Source: Acidobacteria bacterium AH-259-O06 (GTDB lineage Bacteria > Acidobacteriota > UBA6911 > RPQK01 > JADFOI01). From it: DNA of 33,375 nucleotides. Positions 24,962 to 32,263 of this stretch are shown piece by piece. The notes beneath the pieces were generated by a model, which saw only the letters and a list, made by a program, of their open reading frames with translations, did no database searches and was not told the origin of the DNA. The stretch lies in assembly GCA_027717865.1 (NCBI GenBank), contig JALLOM010000005.1, positions 1 to 33,375 on the forward strand, written 5' to 3'. Made by a program: the position numbers and the translations under genes. Position 1 is the first letter of the stretch. Every line of letters begins with the position of its first letter.

Positions 24962-26440
24962 TTAGTCTCCGCCCCCGAGTGTCCAGTCCGGCGCGTTGTG
25001 TACTTTCCAAGCAGGCACGTAAGGCGCAAGCGGGATGCTCAACCTAGCCGGATCATAGCCACCCTGCTGCTGGTTCGCCAGCACCAGCGCGCCGGCGGCG
25101 GCGTTAATCACATCATCCCGCCCACCGGGCCCGTGGTCGATTGAGTCTTTGCCGCTCCTGCTCGTCCGACGTTCCAGATTACACAACTGAGAAATCAGTC
25201 TTTTATGGTGCAGCAACTCGATTTGCTCGCTATTCAAGAGCGGTAAAAATGCTATATAAATTTCACTCTTCGTCTTTTCGCTGGTTCTGTACTCAACCCC
25301 ATGAGATCTGAACTGCTCTCGCGGCCATTGCCCGGCGTATCTGTCGCCATGGATTGTGCTGATCCGATAGCGCTTGAGCAATTCGCAAAATTCAGAGACT
25401 ACCTGCTTTGGCGAAAACGGCGGCACCCTCTCGCGCACACAGTCAAGGGCAAGCTTGCCATTCTCACGGTGTGCAATCCCCAGGGTCATACTGTCCTGGC
25501 TGCCTCCGCTTGGATCACAGAATCCGAAGTATCGGATGCTCTCCAGAGGCGGCAACTCACGCCGATCAGGGAGAACCACGGCCTCGACCGCCTCGCTGTT
25601 GACGAATGATTCAATATCCCGCCGAAACTCGGCCAGCCACTCGGCCCGGGCTGCCGATTCGTCCTCTTCCAGCGCCTTCTGAATGACCGACTCAGGCACC
25701 GTGGGATTCATGTCTCGCGTCTCGCCCTGCCAGACCAGAATTTCACCGTCCTTGCCGAAATAGTTTTTGTAGGCTTTCCAAAGTTCGCCACGCCGAGCGT
25801 ATGGAGAGCTGAGAGCCAATAGCAGACTACCGGGAACTGTGGCCATACCGGGACGCAGAGCATTCAGGATTTCGGTGTCAGGATTCGCGGACTCCTCACT
25901 TCTCCAAAACGCTACTTCATCGAGCAGCGCAGCAATGATAGAGTAACCCCTTGTCGTCCTGTATGACGCCGTGTGGACCTCGATCACAATCCGGTTGTTC
26001 AGCTCGATTGACTCCTTCGTTTTGTTCGCGACCATGGCCGATAGCATGGGCACTCCGTCCAAAAAGCCAGAGACGTATCTGAGAATTACCCTCGCCTGCT
26101 TCCGATCCGCAGCAATCACCATAACGGTCCCGACCTCACCCGGCGCCAAGTGCTTCGAGTAGTCCTTAAAACAGGCCAAGAACACGGCCGTAAGCGCCGC
26201 TATGAGGCTTTTGCCGCCTCGCCTGCCCACTACCAGCCAGCCCTCGGAAACCGACGCCGGCGGCTTTTCTCGGCCGGTAAAGCGCTGGAGTGTCTCAAGG
26301 TCAGTCTTGCCCAGCTTCAACCCGAATAGCGCCTTGAGAAACACGCGCCAATTGCCCCAAGACTTACCCTTAAACCAGGACTTGAAGAGCGCCGGGTCGT
26401 TCATGGCGTCGATGATGGTGAGTGATTTAACAGTTTTCAT
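24962..26440 (-). CDS. Phage terminase large subunit
   Basis: GWLVVGRRGGKSLIAAL (Walker A), IIAALLDEVAFW (Walker B), YFGFCDPSGGSQDSMTLGI and GGRDDVINAAAGAL nuclease motifs. Confidence 0.9.
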   Translation of the reverse strand: MKTVKSLTIIDAMNDPALFKSWFKGKSWGNWRVFLKALFGLKLGKTDLETLQRFTGREKPPASVSEGWLVVGRRGGKSLIAALTAVFLACFKDYSKHLAPGEVGTVMVIAADRKQARVILRYVSGFLDGVPMLSAMVANKTKESIELNNRIVIEVHTASYRTTRGYSIIAALLDEVAFWRSEESANPDTEILNALRPGMATVPGSLLLALSSPYARRGELWKAYKNYFGKDGEILVWQGETRDMNPTVPESVIQKALEEDESAARAEWLAEFRRDIESFVNSEAVEAVVLPDRRELPPLESIRYFGFCDPSGGSQDSMTLGIAHRENGKLALDCVRERVPPFSPKQVVSEFCELLKRYRISTIHGDRYAGQWPREQFRSHGVEYRTSEKTKSEIYIAFLPLLNSEQIELLHHKRLISQLCNLERRTSRSGKDSIDHGPGGRDDVINAAAGALVLANQQQGGYDPARLSIPLAPYVPAWKVHNAPDWTLGGGD

Positions 26441-26505
26441 TAGACTTCCAGTAATGCCCGGAGTTTGTTTGACAACTCGATACACTCTTCAGGAGTCACG
26501 CTCAT
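26440..26505 (-). CDS. 21-aa micro-ORF coupled to the terminase gene
   Basis: MSVTPEECIELSNKLRALLEV, stop overlaps the terL start (TAATG). Confidence 0.35.
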   Translation of the reverse strand: MSVTPEECIELSNKLRALLEV

Positions 26506-26508
26506 TTG

Positions 26509-26994
26509 TTAATCCTCTTCGGGCCCGTATTCCCTTGCCAGGTAAGTCTGTAAGTCCTCAGCCGGCCGGGACCGCCTCTCCATGCCCAGCGTCACGAGAC
26601 ACCGCCGTTGCTCTGCGAGGAAAACCGAAAGCCTCGCTATTCCTGGTTGCAAATCCCACACATTATTCTGCTTGTTTACCTGAACAGCAGCCTCCGTTCT
26701 TAATAGGTAGTGCCATATCAGTAGCTCTGCCATTCGTGCCGATTTCCAATTGGCCACCATGAGCTTTTCCGCGCCGCTCATGTACGCTTCCCCGCCCTTA
26801 TCAGAAATCAATTCGCCGGCCTCAAGGTCTGCCAGCGCCGCGACCCGCTCCAGGTAAGCCGGTAGTGGCTTCCCTACCTCTAACCTCTTCAATGCCGGCA
26901 GTGCGCTCTTAGCCCGGTTTAAATTCCCTGGCTGCCCTCCAGGCTTTCTCCTTGCGTTCGTCTCACTCACGACTCTGCTTTCTCCAAAATCCAC
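26509..26994 (-). CDS. Candidate terminase small subunit
   Basis: 161 aa directly upstream of terL; begins with RRKPGGQPGNLNRAKS; position-based inference. Confidence 0.55.
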   Translation of the reverse strand: MDFGESRVVSETNARRKPGGQPGNLNRAKSALPALKRLEVGKPLPAYLERVAALADLEAGELISDKGGEAYMSGAEKLMVANWKSARMAELLIWHYLLRTEAAVQVNKQNNVWDLQPGIARLSVFLAEQRRCLVTLGMERRSRPAEDLQTYLAREYGPEED

Positions 26995-27019
26995 TCAAAA
27001 ACGACCTTTTTACGATTCA

Positions 27020-27042
27020 TTCACCTACGCTATTCACTACAC
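27020..27042. repeat. Inverted copy of the E2 arm-type repeat
   Basis: TTCACCTACGCTATTCACTACAC is the reverse complement of GTGTAGTGAATAGCGTAGGTGAA, one inserted base relative to 31934. Confidence 0.7.
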
Positions 27043-27290
27043 TCGTCTACCGCCTCACCCAAACCCTTATTCACACTGGCTTTCATAGACAAGGCGATTG
27101 TTTTCATATCATGTGCCTTATCACGTTCGTCCCTGGAGAATCGGTGGAGTGCAAGGCGTATTTCTGTGCGCCCCCACTTTTCAAAGTTGACGATAAGTTG
27201 ACGAAGTTGACGATAAGACGACTTTCCTAGGTTGTTTCTACATTCCGTCTCTTCTTGAGAGCTAATAGGGAAAGTCATCATATCGTCCAC
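27030..27290 (-). CDS. Hypothetical small protein
   Basis: 86-aa ORF downstream of the primase; overlaps iteron-like repeats. Confidence 0.4.
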   Translation of the reverse strand: MDDMMTFPISSQEETECRNNLGKSSYRQLRQLIVNFEKWGRTEIRLALHRFSRDERDKAHDMKTIALSMKASVNKGLGEAVDECSE

Positions 27291-27311
27291 TTTTCGGGGT
27301 TATCGTCAACT
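27185..27311. repeat. Iteron-like cluster (AGTTGACGA), candidate E2 replication origin
   Basis: AGTTGACGA at 27185, 27196, 27205; inverted TCGTCAACT at 27303; near match TCGTCCACT at 27283. Confidence 0.55.
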
Positions 27312-28853
27312 ATTTTGAAGTTTGACTCGCTTGCGTGCAGCGTTGCCACCGGCAGCAGAAGTTTTTTCAAATCCCTTCTCTTCCAACTGGAATGCGAACT
27401 TCCGTGAAGTTACTGGCTCCTCTGTGCGTTCCTTGCACCACTGGCTGTAATCCTCGTAGAGTTTAGCGAACAACGTAACAGCCACAGCATCGCTTTCGCA
27501 TCGTTCTTCAATCCATTGATGAAGAACATCCATCTCTTTACGGTACTCCTGAGTAGCTTCTGCGACGGCTTGGCAGTCCCCGAAACCTTCTCGTTGCCAC
27601 TCAAGACAACCTTGCACGATCCATGTTAGAATCCCCGCTCGCTCCTGCCAGAGTTGCTCGTCTAAATCGTCAACTCTCCGGCCATTTTCCTTTGTAAAAA
27701 CTGCGCAAAACGGAATGAGTGCGATGCGTCGCCACATTGCCAAACTGGTGTCTTCGACAATGGGGCGATGGTTGGTAGCTAACCACAATTTGTGCGTTGG
27801 CCAGAACTCGAAATAGTCGCGATTCATAAATCTGGCCTTAACGGGATCCCGGCCGGTGAGAGATTTCACCCGAGTGGCGTCCAGGCGCCGGTTCTCAGCG
27901 GTTTCAATGGCGGAACAGAATCGAGCCCCAAACAGGTCCGCCAGGATGGTGGGATGCGTGTCACCTCGTTTGTCTCGGCTGAGGAGCAGATCCGGAGCCA
28001 CTGCCTGAGCGTAATCTCCCAAGACTCGACGTACAGTGGACAGCATGGTTGACTTCCCATTACTGCCTGTGCCCCAGCAGATGATGAGGTCGTCTTCACG
28101 GGTGTTGCCGGTAGCCGAGTAGCCGGTTCGCCTTTTCACATACCGAATGAGCGTCGCATCCCCAGGGAAAAGTTCCTGCTGGAATTTCATCCAGCGGGGG
28201 GCATCAGTTTCGGGACGATAAACAGTGCCGGCTAGCTTAGTGAAATATAGGTCTGGCGAATGGGGGGACAGTTCTCCAGTTCGCAGATCGACCACCCCAT
28301 TTCCACAGTTCAAAAGCCAGGGATCGGTGTCAAAAATGCTAGGTTTGGCTAGAAGGTATCCCTTCGCCAAATCAATTACGTCCCGTAATCTCCGGCGACT
28401 CTGAATCTTCAGTGCCAACTTTGTGAGTTCTTTCCTTTGTGCCGCTTTTTTTAGTGCCTTTTGGGTGAAGAACTTGAAGAGCAGTTCCCCGGCGAGGCGA
28501 CAGGTTTCATGCCCACCCAGATCCTTGGCCCATCGCTGACCGTCGTAGGTAAGCCACCCCCACTGGGGCACGAAAAGACAACGACCGATGAGCAGGTCGG
28601 CAAGTAGTTGCGCGTTTGCCAAGTCTGTGAAGGATTCGCCTACTTTAATTTGGGTTTGCGCCGATCTGATGTTTATCCCCACACTCTCTTGCGTCGCATC
28701 CGGGGTTGATCTCACGATCTCACGGAATTGGTCCCAAGTGCCGTCCTTCTCTGGTTCTAGAATCTTTTCCGTGTCCTGTTTCTCGGGGGGCTTCAACCCC
28801 GACGCTCTTAGCACGTTTTTGTAATCCTCAATGTCAGCCAATTCCGTTGTCAC
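27306..28853 (-). CDS. D5/P4-family primase-helicase
   Basis: ICWGTGSNGKSTMLSTVRRVLGDYA, LFGARFCSAIETAENRRLD, KLWLATNHRPIVEDTSLAMWRRIALIPF. Confidence 0.93.
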   Translation of the reverse strand: MTTELADIEDYKNVLRASGLKPPEKQDTEKILEPEKDGTWDQFREIVRSTPDATQESVGINIRSAQTQIKVGESFTDLANAQLLADLLIGRCLFVPQWGWLTYDGQRWAKDLGGHETCRLAGELLFKFFTQKALKKAAQRKELTKLALKIQSRRRLRDVIDLAKGYLLAKPSIFDTDPWLLNCGNGVVDLRTGELSPHSPDLYFTKLAGTVYRPETDAPRWMKFQQELFPGDATLIRYVKRRTGYSATGNTREDDLIICWGTGSNGKSTMLSTVRRVLGDYAQAVAPDLLLSRDKRGDTHPTILADLFGARFCSAIETAENRRLDATRVKSLTGRDPVKARFMNRDYFEFWPTHKLWLATNHRPIVEDTSLAMWRRIALIPFCAVFTKENGRRVDDLDEQLWQERAGILTWIVQGCLEWQREGFGDCQAVAEATQEYRKEMDVLHQWIEERCESDAVAVTLFAKLYEDYSQWCKERTEEPVTSRKFAFQLEEKGFEKTSAAGGNAARKRVKLQNS

Positions 28854-29107
28854 TGTTCGAAAACCTTCTTGGGGACTCCGGGGTATCCGTCATAGAATTT
28901 TTTGGACTGCTTCAACTTCGCCTCATATTTGTCCAGCTCATCCCAGATAGTCTTTTCCGTTACCTGAATTCGGCTCTGCTGCAAAACATATGCATGAAAC
29001 TTGGTTAATTCCTCCATACGCTCTGCCATTTCATTGACCCTATCAAGCGCTTGATCCAACTGAACTGCCAGATTGATAACAAAACCCTCATCGACCTTAT
29101 CCCTCAT
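28850..29107 (-). CDS. Hypothetical helical protein
   Basis: MRDKVDEGFVINLAVQLDQALDRVNEMAERMEELTKF...; overlaps both neighbours. Confidence 0.55.
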   Translation of the reverse strand: MRDKVDEGFVINLAVQLDQALDRVNEMAERMEELTKFHAYVLQQSRIQVTEKTIWDELDKYEAKLKQSKKFYDGYPGVPKKVFEQ

Positions 29108-29321
29108 TTGCTCGCTCCAGATTCTCCACCGCCTCCTGAACCGAAACCCCTTCCAGCTGTTCCCACCACTCATCCAGTTCGTCTTTGGAAAAGTAGATCC
29201 TTGAACCTATCCGTCTGAACGGGACGGTTCTTCTATCCACGCAAGCTCGTAATGCCTTTTCGGTTTTATCTAGAAACCGCGCTGCTTTCTTGAGATCCAT
29301 AAGCTCTGCCTGGTCGCTCAT
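29097..29321 (-). CDS. Excisionase/MerR-like helix-turn-helix protein
   Basis: LMDLKKAARFLDKTEKALRACVDRRTVPFRRIGSRIYFSKDELDEWWEQ. Confidence 0.85.
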   Translation of the reverse strand: MSDQAELMDLKKAARFLDKTEKALRACVDRRTVPFRRIGSRIYFSKDELDEWWEQLEGVSVQEAVENLERANEG

Positions 29322-29583
29322 TTCGAATCGTCCCTGACATTCCTGAAGAGGTCAGATGCGGGCGCCTTCATAAGCTTCGCGATGAGTTCAGCTTCGGTTG
29401 CGGTGGGCTGGACCTTGCCGTTCCCTTTTCGATATTGTTTTTTGCCCGTGGCGAAACCCTCTTCGAGAGGTAGTCGATTACTAATTTTACGAGCTGGGGA
29501 TCGTTGACGGCTACGATTGGGAGGGCAGAATCGACATCCTCGCCCTCAAGAAGTGTAACGTAGAAATTCGGCTTTTTGTGCAT
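29318..29583 (-). CDS. Small protein requiring a -1 frameshift at A_AAA_AAC (29437-29443); 0-frame alone ends at 29368
   Basis: 0 frame MHKKPNFYVTLLEGEDVDSALPIVAVNDPQLVKLVIDYLSKRVSPRA; -1 frame after the heptamer KKQYRKGNGKVQPTATEAELIAKLMKAPASDLFRNVRDDSK*, ending in ATGA overlap with the next gene. Confidence 0.5.
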
Positions 29584-29629
29584 CACCCTCTTAAGGGCCG
29601 AAAAAACCGAAAAACGTATACAAGGGAAA

Positions 29630-30526
29630 CTAGATTTTTTTGAGGTAGGTCAAATTGCGGTGGATTGCCTGCTTTTCACTGGATGGCCTAGTCCGATTTT
29701 CTCGGGCTCGTTCTTTACTCGTAAAGCCTTGCGCCCAGAGATTCATTCGCCGTCGATCCAATGGCTTTAGTTTTGAAAGCATCTCTCCGAAGAGAATTTT
29801 GCGCTCGGGGTCTTGGATGGTCGGATCTTCGACTTCTATTATTAGGCGATCATCATCTTGCGATGATACTTTGTCGCGCCAAAAGCCTTCCTCAGAGAAG
29901 TAAAAATTCTCGTGCCCATTTGGGCATATCCCTTCTTGGCAGGGTTGCCTGCAGAGATTGCATTTGAGCTTGGAATCCTTGCGTGCCCGCTTATCCAGAA
30001 GCAATTTAAAGTATCGCACAACTTCCGGCCACAGCCATTTGTGAAAGTCTGCGACATTCAAATCTAGAGCATCACCCGAATTCTCCAAGGCCATTTTTAC
30101 CGCATTCATCGGGCAGAATTCTGTGACATACCTGACCAGGCTCAGATTGGCCCATAGGGGGTTTCCGGTCAGTGTTGTTTCATACCTTCTAAGATTTCGT
30201 ACCGCATCGCGCACCTCTGCGCTCTCGTGGGCACGGCGATTGTTGATAATGTATGGAATGCCTATTTTTCGTTGAATTTCTGGCCGAGTAATCAATGTCA
30301 CGATGTAAGGATCATCATCGGGGCGCAGCGTACCCTCGTGTATCATTAGCCCCATTGGGGAGCCGGTAGGCCAAGAGATTTCTGGAGTTTGAAGTACGAC
30401 GGGATTGAGCTCACACCCTCCAGAGTAAACTACCCGAAGATCGGGCAGAACCTCGGAATAGTGGCGCGGGCTTCTGCTAAGCAGTCGCTCGTGCTCAAAA
30501 TCCTGAGGTGTAATGATGGTTGCCAT
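29630..30526 (-). CDS. Unknown protein with zinc finger and C-terminal sigma-region-4/HTH-like segment
   Basis: CNLCRQPCQEGICPNGH; LKPLDRRRMNLWAQGFTSKERARENRTRPSSEKQAIHRNLTYLKKI; GGGAGG upstream of the ATG at 30526. Confidence 0.7.
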   Translation of the reverse strand: MATIITPQDFEHERLLSRSPRHYSEVLPDLRVVYSGGCELNPVVLQTPEISWPTGSPMGLMIHEGTLRPDDDPYIVTLITRPEIQRKIGIPYIINNRRAHESAEVRDAVRNLRRYETTLTGNPLWANLSLVRYVTEFCPMNAVKMALENSGDALDLNVADFHKWLWPEVVRYFKLLLDKRARKDSKLKCNLCRQPCQEGICPNGHENFYFSEEGFWRDKVSSQDDDRLIIEVEDPTIQDPERKILFGEMLSKLKPLDRRRMNLWAQGFTSKERARENRTRPSSEKQAIHRNLTYLKKI

Positions 30527-30596
30527 CAGCCTCCCACGCTGCCCCCACATTTAAAGGCCCAGCCGGGCGTGCTTCCCGCCTTATCAGGTTGGTGCT

Positions 30597-30893
30597 TTAC
30601 TTTTTTCTTGCCCTCTTCTTCGACGATTTCTTCTTTGGCAATCTCTTTCCCTCTGGATTAACCTTGCTCGCGTCAACTACCAAAGAGTTCTCCGATTTAA
30701 ACCGTTGAAGTCCCACCTTGACAACAGGAACCACAGCTGCTGGCAACAAATCGTCGTCCGTAGAACCAATATTTGCAGCTCTGATTCCAAATTCCATGTA
30801 AATACCCCAGAGGCCGTCATGGATATCTAATTTCCTTACCAGGGCTTCAGCAACCTCCTTATAGCTAAAAATATATTGTTTTATCTCAGCCAT
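30597..30893 (-). CDS. Hypothetical protein with basic C-terminus
   Basis: MAEIKQYIFSYKEVAEALVRKLDIHDG...LPKKKSSKKRARKK. Confidence 0.55.
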   Translation of the reverse strand: MAEIKQYIFSYKEVAEALVRKLDIHDGLWGIYMEFGIRAANIGSTDDDLLPAAVVPVVKVGLQRFKSENSLVVDASKVNPEGKRLPKKKSSKKRARKK

Positions 30894-31573
30894 GTTCCAC
30901 ATCCTCTCGACAAGAAAGGTGTAGCTTCCCCATATGCCTCCCCTTGCACTCCACCAACACCTCCCACCAGTTCGAATGCTTCCACATTTGGTTCTCCTGC
31001 TATTTCTTCCCAGTGAAGCTCGTTTGATTGCAACCGCACCTGATTTGTTGGAGGTTGCGGAGATGCTAGCGGTAGGCCCTCAAGTTGTTGCCCAGTACCG
31101 TAAGTTAAAGCGAAAACCTGTGAAAAAAGTTTCTGTTGATAAAGGACTTGAAAGTTGGCAAGCATTCTGAATGTTTCGCTCGCTTGTTGTTCAAGTTCCT
31201 GTAGAAAATCGTAGGAACCAGCTCTGGTCGCAATACTAGTTACTATGAATTGATTCAAACTTACACCGTCACGCTGTGCCATCTTCACCGCCTGCTTGTG
31301 AAGACTCTTTGGAAGGCGCAAGGCGACCCGCCCAGAGTAACCATCCGATGAAAATGGTGCAGGAATTTTGAGCTCTTGTTCCAAAGCCGACTTTACCCAA
31401 TTAAAAGCCGCCTCTTCTAAATTACAATAGGCCTCTTCGCAGGCATTTCCTTCAGAAAAACACCCACGGAATTCGAGAATCTCCGCTGTGTAGCCACCGC
31501 GTTCATCAGGTCTTAAGACTCTGGAATATGGAAGTTGGAGAATGCTTTTTACCTTTTCATCGGACGCTTTCAT
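30881..31573 (-). CDS. hicB: HicB-like antitoxin, extended
   Basis: VLRPDERGGYTAEILEFRGCFSEGNACEEAYCNLEEAAFNWV plus ribbon-helix-helix-like GRVALRLPKSLHKQAVKMAQRDGVSLNQFIVTSIA. Confidence 0.85.
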   Translation of the reverse strand: MKASDEKVKSILQLPYSRVLRPDERGGYTAEILEFRGCFSEGNACEEAYCNLEEAAFNWVKSALEQELKIPAPFSSDGYSGRVALRLPKSLHKQAVKMAQRDGVSLNQFIVTSIATRAGSYDFLQELEQQASETFRMLANFQVLYQQKLFSQVFALTYGTGQQLEGLPLASPQPPTNQVRLQSNELHWEEIAGEPNVEAFELVGGVGGVQGEAYGEATPFLSRGCGTWLR

Positions 31574-31576
31574 TTT

Positions 31577-31867
31577 TTATTTGTCCTCCAAGTTGAAAAG
31601 TTCTTCTTCCCAAGTTAACACGTCGTCATCGAAAACATCGCAAATGCTGTGAACCGTTCCTTTTTTCAAGACTCCATGATGGGGTATGCTCAAAGGAATC
31701 CAGCCTTTCTCCTCGTTCACAAACGTGGGTTCTTTCCCCTTCGAATCATCTCTCTTCCGCCCTAGTTTCGTTGCAATACTCACAAGCTTACGATGATGAA
31801 TGTTTCCAGCACCCTGCCGTGCCTGCGCTATCTGTTTCTTGATCTTCTCCAGCTTCTTCGAGGTCAT
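31577..31867 (-). CDS. hicA: HicA-like toxin
   Basis: LEKIKKQIAQARQGAGNIHHRKLVSIATKLGRKRDDSKGKEPTFVN...PLSIPHHGVLKKGTVHSICDVFDDDV directly upstream of the hicB-like gene. Confidence 0.75.
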   Translation of the reverse strand: MTSKKLEKIKKQIAQARQGAGNIHHRKLVSIATKLGRKRDDSKGKEPTFVNEEKGWIPLSIPHHGVLKKGTVHSICDVFDDDVLTWEEELFNLEDK

Positions 31868-31890
31868 GATAGCGTATATGATATCATGAC
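31863..31890. promoter_or_regulatory. Putative HicAB operator, 9-bp inverted repeat overlapping the hicA start codon
   Basis: GTCATGATA (31863-31871) ... TATCATGAC (31882-31890). Confidence 0.6.
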
Positions 31891-31933
31891 GTCAAGAGTG
31901 TTTGTCAGTTTCGCATGGGCGAGCAATTCTGGC

Positions 31934-31955
31934 GTGTAGTGAATAGCGTAGTGAA
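31934..31955. repeat. E2 putative arm-type repeat GTGTAGTGAATAGCGTAGTGAA (right)
   Basis: Identical to 20442-20463. Confidence 0.75.
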
Positions 31956-31960
31956 ATGCA

Positions 31961-32000
31961 CGGGGAAAACAGGGGAATTGTGGGGAACTGTGGGGAAAGC
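31961..32000. repeat. Four 10-bp phased repeats nGGGGAAnnn
   Basis: cggggaaaac aggggaattg tggggaactg tggggaaagc. Confidence 0.7.
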
Positions 32001-32038
32001 CTCGACTGGCTCAAATCCTTACCAATCAAGGCTTTCCC
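31993..32038. repeat. 10-bp inverted repeat GGGAAAGCCT...AGGCTTTCCC at the E2 right end
   Basis: Arms 31993-32002 and 32029-32038; followed by TTTGCTTT. Confidence 0.55.
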
Positions 32039-32072
32039 TTTGCTTTCAGGCAGTTAGAAAAAGGTCCGAAAA

Positions 32073-32117
32073 CTGAGTGCGATTCAGGCGCTCTTCCGAA
32101 CTGAGCTACGTCCCCAC
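32073..32117 (-). other. att site: displaced 5' half of tRNA-Ala(CGC)
   Basis: 45 bp identical to 20347-20391, ending at the anticodon stem-loop. Confidence 0.95.
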
Positions 32118-32129
32118 TGGAGAAGCTTG

Positions 32130-32157
32130 ATTTTACCACTTGCAAGCACAGGGACAA
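32130..32157 (-). promoter_or_regulatory. Probable native promoter of the tRNA-Ala gene, now upstream of the truncated 5' half
   Basis: Minus strand TTGTCC - 16 nt - TAAAAT, 14 nt before tRNA +1. Confidence 0.5.
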
Positions 32158-32263
32158 AGAAGGACAAAGAAGGGCAGCCGTGAGGGGAAATCCGGCGCGA
32201 TTTTTTAAACCTGCTCGCTCTGTGCGGCAGAACCGGATCCTGCGCTCTGAGGTGGAACACATC

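Larger units (their letters stand above)
20347..32087. mobile_element. Integrative element E2, satellite-like, about 11.7 kb
   Basis: Bounded by core copies 20347-20361 and 32073-32087; integrase at left end; shared 22-bp repeat near both ends (20442-20463, 31934-31955). Confidence 0.88.

Noticed and set aside
32073-32117. A third tRNA gene
   Set aside because: Only the 5' half is present, with no T-arm or CCA.
32152-32171. GGACAAAGAA tandem 10-mer as a functional repeat
   Set aside because: Only two copies and it overlaps the likely -35 of the native tRNA promoter; not separately interpretable.
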